The translations under genes and the position numbers were made by a program. The notes beneath the pieces were generated by a model that was given only the letters and a program-made list of their open reading frames with translations, was not told where the DNA came from and searched no databases. From Paracoccus sp. S3-43 (GTDB lineage: Bacteria > Pseudomonadota > Alphaproteobacteria > Rhodobacterales > Rhodobacteraceae), in NCBI RefSeq assembly GCF_029027965.1, contig NZ_CP119082.1, forward strand, positions 2,651,001 to 2,715,000: a stretch of DNA of 64,000 nucleotides, given 5' to 3'. Positions 37,335-46,358 of the stretch are shown here, piece after piece. Positions within the stretch are counted from its first letter, which is position 1. Every line of letters starts with the position of its first letter.

Positions 37335-37562
37335 CGGCTGCTCCTGACAGTTGACGCCGGTTATCGACCACCCGGACGCTAAGCCAGCCGAACGGCGGGT
37401 GCCAAGGGTAATCTGAACAAAAACAAGGCATTTTCTGTTTTTATCGGCCGGGCCGCCGGGGGCGGGGTAAAAAATCCTGTGGCCGGACTGCAACCACGGC
37501 GAGAATTTCGGATTGAACATGATGCGGTCGGTGTTAGTGATGGCTGACTTAGGAAAGTAAAG

Positions 37563-38204
37563 ATGCCGAAATCTCAGGCGGTTAGCCCAGGCCGCAAATT
37601 CGACCAGGTGGTTCGCGGGGCCGCCGCCATCTTCCTGCGCGACGGCTTTGCCGGGGCCAGCGTGGACGACATCGCCCGTGCCGCGCAGGTGTCCAAGGCG
37701 ACGCTCTACAGCTATTTCCCCGACAAGCCGCACATGTTCCAGGAAGCGATGCGGGCCGAGACCGCCCGGCTGGAGGGCAGCTTCACCCTGGACATCGCCC
37801 CGGATCTGGACCCCGCGCAGGCGATCCCCCTGATCGTCGCCCGGATCGCCGAATGGCTGGCCGATCCGGCCCGCGTCGCCCTGTGCCGCGTCCACCTTGC
37901 CGAGGCGCCGCGCTTCGCCGACCTGTCCGCCCGCTTTCACGACACGCTGGTTCATGTCCTGCACGGCGCCATCCGCCCCTATCTGGACCGCTGGGTGGCA
38001 ACGGGCCAGTTGTGCCTTGACGACACCGAAATCGCCGTCGGGCAGCTGATCGCCCTGTCCGGCGCAAGCCTGCCGGAGTCGTTGCTTCTGTGCCGGAAAG
38101 GCAAGGGGCAGGCCGATGGAATCCAGCCCGCCGCCGACCTGTTCCTGCGCGCGGCCCTGCCCCTGCGAACGGACGCCCCGCGCCGCCGGACAGGCAGGCG
38201 GTGA
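37563..38204 (+). CDS. TetR/AcrR family transcriptional regulator
   Basis: DNA-binding regulator of 213 residues. The helix-turn-helix lies at residues 28-60 (GFAGASVDDIARAAQVSKAT followed by LYSYFPDKPHMF). The C-terminal ligand domain is of the AefR-like kind, with LVHVLHGAIRPYLDRW. AGGAAAG precedes the ATG. It is divergent from glutamate dehydrogenase across 228 bases, so it could regulate that gene; no clear operator was recognised. Confidence 0.88.
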   Translation: MPKSQAVSPGRKFDQVVRGAAAIFLRDGFAGASVDDIARAAQVSKATLYSYFPDKPHMFQEAMRAETARLEGSFTLDIAPDLDPAQAIPLIVARIAEWLADPARVALCRVHLAEAPRFADLSARFHDTLVHVLHGAIRPYLDRWVATGQLCLDDTEIAVGQLIALSGASLPESLLLCRKGKGQADGIQPAADLFLRAALPLRTDAPRRRTGRR

Positions 38205-38334
38205 CGGCAGGCGATGATGCGATCGTGACGGCCGCGACGCCTTCTCAAGCCGGGGCGGCCATTGTATCATCGGCCCATGAACCCCGCGACAGACGGGCAC
38301 AAGAACGGGCACCCCCGAGGGAAGACAGATCATC

Positions 38335-38688
38335 ATGAAGACCACCACCATCCTGCTGCCGCTGATGGCCGCTGCCCTTGTTTCCGGCTGCATGGCCCCG
38401 GCACCCGCGCCGATTCCGGAACCCGCGCCCGTGGCCTATGTGCCGCCCGCCCCGCAACCCGTCGCGGGCCTGGCCGGGCTGACCGAACGCAAGCCCGACC
38501 TGTGCGGCGCCACCAAGAACCATGCCTCGGCCGTGGGCCAGCCCGGCAGCGTGATCCCGACGCTGGGCGTCACCAAGGAATACCGGGTCGTCGAATACCG
38601 CGGGATCGAGCCGCAGGAATACGACCCCAACCGGATCGTCTTCCGCCTGGATGCGGCGGGCATCATCACGAATGTCGATTGCGGGTGA
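38335..38688 (+). CDS. I78-like lipoprotein, upstream paralogue
   Basis: Lipoprotein of 117 residues with lipobox VSGC, a Pro/Ala-rich spacer of about 30 residues, and a C-terminal domain resembling peptidase inhibitor family I78. It has DLCGATKNHASAVGQPGSVI, then YDPNRIVFRLDAAGIITNVDCG. Two cysteines bracket the domain. I78 proteins can inhibit serine proteases, but many are of unknown role. The gene is followed within a few bases by a second copy of the same domain. Confidence 0.75.
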   Translation: MKTTTILLPLMAAALVSGCMAPAPAPIPEPAPVAYVPPAPQPVAGLAGLTERKPDLCGATKNHASAVGQPGSVIPTLGVTKEYRVVEYRGIEPQEYDPNRIVFRLDAAGIITNVDCG

Positions 38689-38693
38689 CCATC

Positions 38694-38978
38694 ATGAACG
38701 CCAGGATCCTGTGCCTTGGACTGACCGCCGCCACCATGCTTGCCGCCTGCGAGCCGCTGCCGGTGGAACCCGCGCCCGTCACGCCGCCCGATGACTGCCG
38801 CGCCTCGGCCTATCAGGGGCTGGTGGGCCAGCAGGTATCGGTGCTTGCCGCGATGACCTTCCCCATCGGCACCCGCCAGATCGGACCCAACGACGCCGTG
38901 ACCTCGGACTTCCGGCCCGACCGGCTGAACATCGAATACGGCCGCGCCGGACGGATCGAGAAGGTCAGCTGCTACTGA
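38694..38978 (+). CDS. Peptidase inhibitor I78 family lipoprotein
   Basis: Lipoprotein of 94 residues with lipobox LAAC and a clear I78 domain: DDCRASAYQGLVGQQVSVLA, then DFRPDRLNIEYGRAGRIEKV and a final SCY. The ATG at 38694 is six bases after the previous stop, so both are one transcript. It is more canonical than its upstream neighbour, notably in RPDRLNIEY and the paired cysteines. Confidence 0.85.
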   Translation: MNARILCLGLTAATMLAACEPLPVEPAPVTPPDDCRASAYQGLVGQQVSVLAAMTFPIGTRQIGPNDAVTSDFRPDRLNIEYGRAGRIEKVSCY

Positions 38979-39039
38979 TGCCCGCGCGCCGCCCGCTTTC
39001 GGCATTGCCTTGCGGGCGGCGGGCTGTCACCATCCTGTC

Positions 39040-39375
39040 ATGATGAACGCCGGCCCGCCGTTTCACGCCGATCCCGATCGCGTCGTCTTCGACAGGACGG
39101 AACTGTCGCTGATCCTGTCGGTCTATGGCCGCTTCGTCGCGGCGGGCGAATGGCGCGACTATGCGATGTCCTTCCTGCGCGACGCCGCCGTCTTCAGCGT
39201 CTTTCGCCGCGCCACGGAACATCCCCTCTACCGGATCGAGAAACGCCCCCGCCTGCGCGCGGCCCAGGGCGCCTATGCGGTGATCGGCATGGACGGGCGC
39301 ATCCTGAAACGCGGCCACGACCTGCGCCAGGTGCTGCGGGTGCTGGACAAGGCGCTGATCCGCCCCGTGGATTAG
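39040..39375 (+). CDS. DUF2794 family protein
   Basis: Protein of about 111 residues from a small alphaproteobacterial family of unknown function. The conserved body is FDRTELSLILSVYGRFVAAG, WRDYAMSFLRDAAVFSVFRR and RLRAAQGAYAVIGMDGRIL. ATGs at 39040 and 39043 are both possible starts and neither has a strong ribosome site. The stop overlaps that of the converging hrpB. Confidence 0.82.
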   Translation: MMNAGPPFHADPDRVVFDRTELSLILSVYGRFVAAGEWRDYAMSFLRDAAVFSVFRRATEHPLYRIEKRPRLRAAQGAYAVIGMDGRILKRGHDLRQVLRVLDKALIRPVD

Positions 39376-41843
39376 GTGCCGCGCGGCTTGGCCCGCGTGG
39401 TGGGATCGGCCTCGCGCGGATCCTCGGGCCAGGGGTGGCGGGGATAGCGGCCGCGCATGTCCTTCCTGACATCGGCATAGGAGGACGCCCAGAACCCCGG
39501 CAGATCGGTCGTCACCGCGACCGGCTTGCCGCCGGGCGACAGCAGGCTGATGCGCAGCGGCCGCCCGCCCACGACCGGATGGCGGGTCACGCCGAACAGT
39601 TCCTGCAAGCGCAGCTCGATGGAGGGCTGCTCGTGGTCATAGTCGATCGGCACCTTGCGGCCCAGCGGCGTGACGAAATGCGCCGGAACCTCGCGCTCCA
39701 GCCGCTGCTGCCCGTCCCAGCCGATCCGCGCCTTCAGCGGCTCGACCAGATCCAGCCCGCGCAGATCGGCCAGCGTGCGGACCCGCCCCAGCCAGGGCAG
39801 CAGCCAGTCCCCATCCGCCAGCAGGCTCGCCTCATCGACCGGCCCCAGATCCGGCAACAGCGCGATCCGCGCCCGCAGCCGCGCCGCGGCGGGCGACCAG
39901 GGCAGCCCGTCCAGCCGCAGCCCCTCCAGCGCCGCCCGCGCCACGGCCTCGGCCGGGGCCTCCGGCCAGGCGCGATCCGACAGGACCAGCGCACCCAGCC
40001 GCTCCTGCACCCGCGCCAGAACCCGCCCCTCGCGCCGCGACCATTCGCAGATGTCGACCGCCTCGATCCGCCCGCCATGCAGGGCGCGCAGATCCGCCTC
40101 GTCCAGCCGCGCCGCCATGCGGATCCGCGCCTCGCGCTGATCGCCGTCCAGATCGACGGCAACGATCAGCCGCTGCCCGGCCATCGGATCGCATGCCTCC
40201 ATGACCGCGCCCTTGCCGCCCGACAGCACATATCGCGGATCGTCCCCCTTGCGCCGCAGCCCGATCCGGTCGGGATAGGCCAAGGAGACCATACCTCCCC
40301 CTTCTTCTTCACGAAAATATCCTTGGGGGGTGCGGGGGGCAGAAGGCCCCCCGCCGTCGCGGGACGCAACCAGACGCCGCAGCCGGGCCGCCTCGTCGCG
40401 GATCTGCTGGATCACCGCCCGTTCGGCCTCATAGGGATGGCGCGCCGCAAACCCCTTTGGATCGCGCAGGGCAGCCAGCCGCAGCGCCAGATCGACCGGA
40501 GCGCCCCGCAGCGGATCGCGGTTCGACAGCAGCGCCGCCAGATCCGCCGCGCCAGCGCCCGCGCGCAGCAGCATATGCGCCAGCCGGGGATGCAGCGGCA
40601 GCCGCGCCAGCGCCCGGCCGTGATCGGTGATCCGGCCGCTGGCGTCCAGCGCCTCCAGCCCCGCCAGCAGCGCCAGCGCCTCGGACAGCGCGCCTTCGGG
40701 CGGCGGCGTCAGGAAGGCCAGATCGCCCGGCGCCGCACCCCAGACCGCCAGGTCCAGCGCCAGCCCCGCCAGATCGGCCACGGCGATCTCGGGCGGGGCG
40801 AAGGCGGGCAGCGCGCCCTCCTCGGCCCGCGCCCACATCCGGTAACAGATCCCCGGCGCCACCCGGCCCGCGCGGCCGCGCCGCTGGTCGGCCTCGGCCC
40901 GGCTGACGCGCTCCGTCACCAGCCGCGACATGCCGCTGCCCGGATCGAAACGCGCCCGTCGCGCCCGGCCCGCATCGACCACCACCCGCACCGCCGGAAT
41001 CGTCAACGAGGTCTCGGCGATCGCCGTCGCCAGCACGATCCGCCGCCGCGCGCCCGGCCCCGAGTTGGGCGGAGACAGCGCCGCGCGCTGCTCGGCAGGC
41101 TTCAGCGCGCCGTAAAGCGGCAGCACCTCGCAGCCCCCGCCAAGCTGCGCCATCACCCGCCGGATCTCGCCCTCGCCCGGCAGGAAGGCCAGGATCGTGC
41201 CGCCGATGTCGCGCGTCTCGGCCTCGGCCAGCGCGATCAGTCGCGCGGCCTCATCGACCAGCCGTGCGCCTGCCGGCAGCGGGCGGGGCAGCCAGCGCGT
41301 CTCGACCGGAAAGGCCCGGCCCTCGGACCGGATCACCGGCGCAGCGTCCAGCAGCGCCGCGACCGGCTCGGCGTCCAGCGTGGCCGACATGACCAGCACC
41401 GCCAGATCCTCGCGCAGCGCCCCCTTCGCCTCCCAGACCAGGGCCAGGCCCAGATCGGCATTCAGGCTGCGTTCGTGGAATTCGTCGAAGATCACGCAGC
41501 CGATCCCGTCCAGCGACGGGTCGGACTGGATCATCCGCGTCAGGATGCCCTCGGTCACGACCTCGATCCGGCTGCCCGCGACCGATTCGCCGCGCATCCG
41601 GTATCCGACGCGCGCGCCCACCGCCTCGCCCAATTGCTCGGCCAGCCGGTCCGCCGCGGCCCGCGCGGCCAGGCGGCGCGGCTCCAGCATCACGATCTTT
41701 CCCGCGACCTGCTCCAACAGGGCCAGCGGCACGCGCGTGGTCTTGCCCGCCCCCGGCGGCGCGACCAGCACCGCCCGGCCATGGGCGGCCAGCGCCGCGC
41801 ACAGGGCGGGCAGAACGTCGTCGATGGGCAACCGATCAGCCAT
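39372..41843 (-). CDS. hrpB: ATP-dependent helicase HrpB, carrying an in-frame repeat insertion
   Basis: DExH-box helicase of 823 residues. It has Walker A in APPGAGKTTRV, the DEFH box in VIFDEFHERSL, SAT in VLVMSATLD, ATAIAETSLTIP, and QRRGRAGRV. The C-terminal region carries the HrpB domain with AYPDRIGLRRKGDDPRYVLS. Between LRRLVASRD and MVSLAYPDR lies PSAPRTPQGYFREEEGGG, which is the translation of a dispersed intergenic repeat (40301-40357). The reading frame stays open through it. The function in bacteria is not well defined. Confidence 0.92.
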   Translation of the reverse strand: MADRLPIDDVLPALCAALAAHGRAVLVAPPGAGKTTRVPLALLEQVAGKIVMLEPRRLAARAAADRLAEQLGEAVGARVGYRMRGESVAGSRIEVVTEGILTRMIQSDPSLDGIGCVIFDEFHERSLNADLGLALVWEAKGALREDLAVLVMSATLDAEPVAALLDAAPVIRSEGRAFPVETRWLPRPLPAGARLVDEAARLIALAEAETRDIGGTILAFLPGEGEIRRVMAQLGGGCEVLPLYGALKPAEQRAALSPPNSGPGARRRIVLATAIAETSLTIPAVRVVVDAGRARRARFDPGSGMSRLVTERVSRAEADQRRGRAGRVAPGICYRMWARAEEGALPAFAPPEIAVADLAGLALDLAVWGAAPGDLAFLTPPPEGALSEALALLAGLEALDASGRITDHGRALARLPLHPRLAHMLLRAGAGAADLAALLSNRDPLRGAPVDLALRLAALRDPKGFAARHPYEAERAVIQQIRDEAARLRRLVASRDGGGPSAPRTPQGYFREEEGGGMVSLAYPDRIGLRRKGDDPRYVLSGGKGAVMEACDPMAGQRLIVAVDLDGDQREARIRMAARLDEADLRALHGGRIEAVDICEWSRREGRVLARVQERLGALVLSDRAWPEAPAEAVARAALEGLRLDGLPWSPAAARLRARIALLPDLGPVDEASLLADGDWLLPWLGRVRTLADLRGLDLVEPLKARIGWDGQQRLEREVPAHFVTPLGRKVPIDYDHEQPSIELRLQELFGVTRHPVVGGRPLRISLLSPGGKPVAVTTDLPGFWASSYADVRKDMRGRYPRHPWPEDPREADPTTRAKPRGT
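40301..40357 (-). repeat. Dispersed GGATATTT repeat inside hrpB (copy D)
   Basis: On the minus strand the core GGATATTTTCGTGAAGAAGA (40303-40322) is preceded by the G/C hairpin arms GGGGGGC...GCCCCCC (about 40335-40357). It differs from copy C at one position in the core. It is translated as PQGYFREEE within hrpB, the only copy in this window inside a gene. Confidence 0.75.
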
Positions 41844-41955
41844 GTCGGCGTTATGTCGCAACGGCGGGCCAAGCGGAACCCCGGCCCGCCGCCCTATGCA
41901 AACCCCTCCCCGGAGCCTATCTTCCGGCAAAGACAACGGAAAAACGGCAGGCGGA

Positions 41956-43323
41956 ATGGGTATTGGCAGCACATTGATGACGGGCATCGGCCTGGGCGAT
42001 CCGGTGATCCGGCTGGGCGTGACGGGCCTGTCCCGCGCAGGCAAGACGGTGTTCATCACCTCGCTGGTCGCGAACCTGATGGACCGGGGCCGGATGCACG
42101 CCCTGCGGGCCGCCGCCGATGGCAGCATCAAGGCCGCCTGGCTGCAACCCCAGCCCGACGACACCATCCCGCGCTTCGATTTCGAACGCCACCTGGCCGC
42201 GCTGACCGGCCCGGACCCGCATTGGCCCGAGGGCACGCGCCATGTCAGCCAGTTGCGCCTGTCGCTGCGGCTGGACGGTCGCGGCCTGCTGGGCGGGCTG
42301 ACCGGGCCGCGCACCGTTCACCTGGACATCGTGGACTATCCCGGCGAATGGCTGCTGGACCTGCGGCTGATGGACAAGGATTTCGGCGAATGGTCGGCCG
42401 AGGTGCTTGACCGGATGCAGGGCCGTCCCGGCGCGGACGACTATCATGCCGCGCTGAACGGCCTGGACGGCGACCGCTTCGACGAACCCGTGGCCCAGAG
42501 GCTGTCCCAGACCTATACCGCCCATCTGCACGCCGCGCGCGAGGCGGGCTGGTCCGACTGCACCCCCGGCCGCTTCCTGATCCCCGGAGAGTTGGAGGGA
42601 TCCCCCGCCCTGACCTTCGCCCCCCTGCCCGCCTCCTTCAAGGGCGGACGCCTGCACAGGGAATTCCGCCGCCGCTTCGACGCCTACAAGTCGCGCGTGG
42701 TCAAGCCGTTCTTCCGCGAGCATTTCGCCCGCATCGACCGGCAGGTGGTGCTGGTCGACGTGCTGGGCGCGATCCATCAAGGCCCGCGCGCGGTCGAGGA
42801 CATGCGCCGCGCCATGGCCGACATCCTGACCGCCTTCCGCCCCGGCCGCGCGGGCTGGCTGTCCCAGCTTCTGGGCACGCGGCGGGTCGAGCGCATCCTG
42901 TTCGCCGCGACCAAGGCCGACCACCTGCACCATGTCCAGCATAACCGCCTGACCGCGATCCTGTCCGCCATGCTGAGAGAGGCGCGCGACCGCGCCGATT
43001 TTTCCGGCGCCCGGACCGAGGCGATGTCCATCGCCGCTCTGCGCGCCACGACCGAGGATACAATCCACCAGGACGGCCAAGAACTGCCCGCCGTGCGGGG
43101 GCGGCTGCTGGACGGGCGGCAGGCGGCCTTCTATCCGGGCGAGCTGCCCGCCGATCCGGCGGCCCTGCTGCATCCGGCCCGCGATGGGGCGGAACGCTGG
43201 CTGGACGCGGATTATGCCATCATGACCTTCGCCCCCGCGCCCATGACCGCGCGTCCCGGCGACGGCCCGCCGCATATCCGGCTGGACCGCGCCGCCGAAT
43301 TCCTGATCGGAGACCGGCTGTGA
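41956..43323 (+). CDS. YcjX family GTPase-like protein
   Basis: Protein of 455 residues with a P-loop GVTGLSRAGKTVFITSLVAN at residues about 20-40 and the family stretch DIVDYPGEWLLDLRLM. FAATKADHLHHVQHNRL resembles a base-recognition loop. YcjX proteins are stress-associated nucleotide-binding proteins of unclear function, typically paired with YcjF as here. The stop overlaps the start of the ycjF homologue (GTGA). Confidence 0.88.
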   Translation: MGIGSTLMTGIGLGDPVIRLGVTGLSRAGKTVFITSLVANLMDRGRMHALRAAADGSIKAAWLQPQPDDTIPRFDFERHLAALTGPDPHWPEGTRHVSQLRLSLRLDGRGLLGGLTGPRTVHLDIVDYPGEWLLDLRLMDKDFGEWSAEVLDRMQGRPGADDYHAALNGLDGDRFDEPVAQRLSQTYTAHLHAAREAGWSDCTPGRFLIPGELEGSPALTFAPLPASFKGGRLHREFRRRFDAYKSRVVKPFFREHFARIDRQVVLVDVLGAIHQGPRAVEDMRRAMADILTAFRPGRAGWLSQLLGTRRVERILFAATKADHLHHVQHNRLTAILSAMLREARDRADFSGARTEAMSIAALRATTEDTIHQDGQELPAVRGRLLDGRQAAFYPGELPADPAALLHPARDGAERWLDADYAIMTFAPAPMTARPGDGPPHIRLDRAAEFLIGDRL

Positions 43324-44375
43324 GCGACACAACCCGGCGCGGCCCCGTGCTGATCGAACTGGACGGCCCAGCCGCCGAGCCGCGCCCCGCACCGGCCCAG
43401 GAAGCGCGGGCCGAGGCCCCCAACCCCGCCGACGCCCCGCCCATCGACACGGCCGATCCGCTGCTGCCCCGCCCCCGCACGATGGAGATGGTGACGCGGC
43501 TGGTCGGCCGTCCGCCGTCCAGGCTGACACGGGTCTTCATCAATTCCGGCGTGGCGCTGTTCACCTTTCTTCTGTCCATCGCCGCGCTGAACTTCATCAA
43601 CGATCTGCTGACCCGCTATCCGGTTCTGGGCTGGATCGGGGTCGGGCTGTTCGCGCTGTTCACGCTGGCGGCGCTTGGCATGGCCTGGCGCGAATACCGG
43701 GCCTGGGCGCGGTTCGCGCGCATCGACGCGATCCAGCGCCAGGCCGGCGCGGCCCTGGCCGAGGACAGCATGGACAAGGCCCGCGCGGTGGCCGACGGGC
43801 TTATCGCGCTCTATCGCGACCGGCCCCAGATGGAATGGCGGCGCAAGCGGCTGGCCGAGAACCGGGGCGACGCCTTCGACGCGCGCACCCTGCTGACCAT
43901 GGCGGAAACCGAACTGCTGGCGCAACTGGACCAGGACGCCCGGCGCGAGATCGAGGCCGCCGCCCGCACCGTCGCCGCCGCCACCGCGCTGATCCCGCTG
44001 GCCCTGGCCGATGTCGCCGCCGCCCTGGCCGCCAACCTGCGCATGATCCGCCGCATGGCCGAGATCTATGGCGGCCGGGCGGGCGCGGTCGGCGGCTGGC
44101 GGCTGGCGCGCACGGTCATCACCCATCTGGTCGCGACCGGCGCGGTGGCGGCGGGCGACGACCTGATCGAGACGGTGGCGGGGGGCGGCATCCTCTCCAA
44201 GGTCTCGCGCCGCTTTGGCGAGGGGGTGGTGAACGGCGCCCTGACCGCCCGCGTCGGCATCGCCGCGATGGAGGTCTGCCGCCCCCTGCCCTTCATCGCC
44301 CAGCCCCGCCCCAAGGTCGGCAACCTGGTGACGCGCGGCTTGCGCGGGCTGTTCGGAAACGACGAACGGGGCTAG
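43320..44375 (+). CDS. YcjF/TIGR01620 family membrane protein (DUF697)
   Basis: Membrane protein of 351 residues. A Pro/Ala-rich cytoplasmic tail precedes two helices (VALFTFLLSIAALNFI and VLGWIGVGLFALFTLAALGM). A helical domain follows with RRKRLAENRGDAFDARTLL, and a C-terminal DUF697-like region has ALIPLALADVAAALAANLRM and MAEIYGGRAGAVGGWRL. It starts at GTG 43320, coupled to the ycjX homologue. Confidence 0.87.
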   Translation: MSDTTRRGPVLIELDGPAAEPRPAPAQEARAEAPNPADAPPIDTADPLLPRPRTMEMVTRLVGRPPSRLTRVFINSGVALFTFLLSIAALNFINDLLTRYPVLGWIGVGLFALFTLAALGMAWREYRAWARFARIDAIQRQAGAALAEDSMDKARAVADGLIALYRDRPQMEWRRKRLAENRGDAFDARTLLTMAETELLAQLDQDARREIEAAARTVAAATALIPLALADVAAALAANLRMIRRMAEIYGGRAGAVGGWRLARTVITHLVATGAVAAGDDLIETVAGGGILSKVSRRFGEGVVNGALTARVGIAAMEVCRPLPFIAQPRPKVGNLVTRGLRGLFGNDERG

Positions 44376-44400
44376 AACCGTCCCGAAAGGGGACAGGCGG

Positions 44401-45237
44401 ATGGCGTTCTTTCTGGGAATCGACGGCGGGGGGACAGGCTGCCGCGCCGCCCTGGCGGATGCGGACGGTCGGATCATGGGCCAGGGCCGGGGCGGGCCTG
44501 CCAATATCAACACCGATGTGGACGCCGCCGCCCTCAGCATCCTGCAAGCCACCGCCGAGGCCGTCGAGGGCACCGGCGCCGATCCCCGCGACCTGATCGC
44601 CACGCTGGGCCTTGCGGGCGGCACCATGACGGCGGCGACCGACAGGCTGGCCGGGCTGCTGCCCTTTGCCCGGATGCAGATCGTCAACGACGCGGTGACG
44701 GCGGCGCGCGGAGCGTTGGGGGCGCAGGACGGCATTCTGGCCGCCATGGGCACCGGGTCGGTCTTCGCCGTGCAGCGCGGCGGCGACCTGCGCCAGGTCG
44801 GCGGGCGCGGCTTCCTGATGGGCGACGAGGGGTCCGGCGCGGTCCTGGGCCGGGCGCTGCTGTCCCTGGCGATGCGGGCCGAGGACGGCTTTGCCGACAT
44901 GACGCCCCTGCTGCAACAGCTGCTGGAGGAGATGGGCGGCATCGAGGGAATCATCCGCTTCGGCAACACCGCCAGCCCCGCCGATTTCGCCGGTTTCGCC
45001 CCGCGCATTGTCACGGGCGACGATCCGGCGGCGCGGCAGGTCTTTGATGCGGCCGTGGCCGAGATCCGCCACATCCTGACCGTGCTGCAAGGCGATGCGG
45101 CGCTGCCGGTGGTCTTCGTGGGCGGGCTTGGCCCCGCCTATGCTGCGCGGCTGACGGACTGGCCGCAGCGCGCCCCGCTGGGGACCGGAGTCGAGGGCGC
45201 AGTGCTGATGGCGCGGCAGATGGCCGGGGCGGCATGA
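44401..45237 (+). CDS. N-acetylglucosamine kinase-type ATPase (BadF/BadG/BcrA/BcrD family)
   Basis: ASKHA-fold sugar kinase of 278 residues. The phosphate-binding loops are LGIDGGGTGCRAAL and ILAAMGTGSVFAVQ, followed by the adenosine loop GGLGPAY. FLMGDEGSGAVLGRALL is typical of GlcNAc/glucosamine kinases in this family. The stop overlaps the nagA start (ATGA), which supports a role in phosphorylating GlcNAc before deacetylation. It starts 25 bases after the ycjF-like gene. Confidence 0.85.
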   Translation: MAFFLGIDGGGTGCRAALADADGRIMGQGRGGPANINTDVDAAALSILQATAEAVEGTGADPRDLIATLGLAGGTMTAATDRLAGLLPFARMQIVNDAVTAARGALGAQDGILAAMGTGSVFAVQRGGDLRQVGGRGFLMGDEGSGAVLGRALLSLAMRAEDGFADMTPLLQQLLEEMGGIEGIIRFGNTASPADFAGFAPRIVTGDDPAARQVFDAAVAEIRHILTVLQGDAALPVVFVGGLGPAYAARLTDWPQRAPLGTGVEGAVLMARQMAGAA

Positions 45238-46358
45238 CCGTCCTTGCCCCGACCCGCCTCTTCGACGGCCAGCGGTTCCGGGCCGGTCAGGCCGTGGTGA
45301 TCGACAGCGACCGTATCGCCGCCATTCTGCCGCTGGCCAAGGCCGGTCCCGCGACGCGGCTGGACGGCACGCTCGCCCCCGGTTTCCTGGACTTGCAGGT
45401 GAATGGCGGCGGCGGGCTGATGGTCGGGGGCGACACCGACCCGGCGGCGCTGCGCCATATCTGCGCCACGCATCAGCGGCTGGGCTGCGCGGGTGTGCTG
45501 CCGACGCTGATCACCGACACGCCGCAGGCCACCGCGCAGGTGATCGCCGCAGGCATCCGGGCCATAGGCACACCTGGCTTCCTGGGTCTGCACCTGGAAG
45601 GCCCGCACCTGGATCCCCGCCGCCACGGCGCCCACGACCCGGCGTTGATCCGGCCGATGGACGCCGACGACCTGGCGCGGCTTTGCGACGCGGCCCGCGC
45701 GCTGCCGGTGCTGATGGTGACGCTGGCGCCCGAGGCCGCGTCCGTCGACCAGATCGCCACCCTGACGCGCGCGGGCGCCCTCGTCAGCCTGGGCCATACC
45801 GATTGCGATTACGACACCGCCCGCGCCGCCTTCGCCGCAGGCGCGCGGCTCGCCACGCATCTGTTCAACGCCATGAGCCAGATGGGCCATCGCGCCCCCG
45901 GACTGGTCGGCGCGGTGCTGGCGGGCGATGCCCAGGCCGGGCTGATCGCGGACGGTATCCATGTCCACCCGGCGGCGATGCGCGCGGCCCTGGCGTCGCG
46001 GCCCCAGGGCATCTTCCTTGTGACCGATTGCATGGCCTTCGCAGGCAGCGACCTGGCCGAAATCCGACTGGCGGGCCGCGCGATCCACCGCCGCGACGGG
46101 CGGCTGACGCTGGCGGACGGGACGCTGGCCGGGGCGGACTTGAGGATGGACCAGGCGATAAAAGTTCTGGTCGAACAGGTCGGCATCGCACCTGAACGCG
46201 CGCTTGCCATGGCGGCATCCGAACCGGCGCGCGCCGCCGGGCTGTCGAACGAATACGGCGCGCTGCGGGAAGGCAGGCGCGCCGATCTGGTGCTGCTGGA
46301 CGATGATTGGCGCCTGCGGTCCGTCTGGATCGCAGGCCAGCCGGTCATTCCGGGATGA
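45234..46358 (+). CDS. nagA: N-acetylglucosamine-6-phosphate deacetylase
   Basis: Amidohydrolase of 374 residues that produces glucosamine 6-phosphate. Motifs are [30 protein letters not shown] with a metal-binding Glu, [11 protein letters not shown] and [13 protein letters not shown] with metal His residues, and VTDCMAFAG with catalytic Asp. It is translationally coupled to the kinase. NagB and a regulator are not nearby. The last 14 bases overlap the 3' end of the converging ilvD. Confidence 0.93.
   Translation: MTVLAPTRLFDGQRFRAGQAVVIDSDRIAAILPLAKAGPATRLDGTLAPGFLDLQVNGGGGLMVGGDTDPAALRHICATHQRLGCAGVLPTLITDTPQATAQVIAAGIRAIGTPGFLGLHLEGPHLDPRRHGAHDPALIRPMDADDLARLCDAARALPVLMVTLAPEAASVDQIATLTRAGALVSLGHTDCDYDTARAAFAAGARLATHLFNAMSQMGHRAPGLVGAVLAGDAQAGLIADGIHVHPAAMRAALASRPQGIFLVTDCMAFAGSDLAEIRLAGRAIHRRDGRLTLADGTLAGADLRMDQAIKVLVEQVGIAPERALAMAASEPARAAGLSNEYGALREGRRADLVLLDDDWRLRSVWIAGQPVIPG

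Noticed and set aside
37335..37562. TetR operator between glutamate dehydrogenase and the TetR gene
   Set aside because: The region is less GC-rich and plausible for promoters, but I found no clear inverted repeat and only a weak TTGAAC-type -35.
39150..42410. A 1086-codon open frame antisense to hrpB
   Set aside because: Same shadow pattern (Arg, Gln, Pro, His-rich, no domain); hrpB is intact on the other strand.
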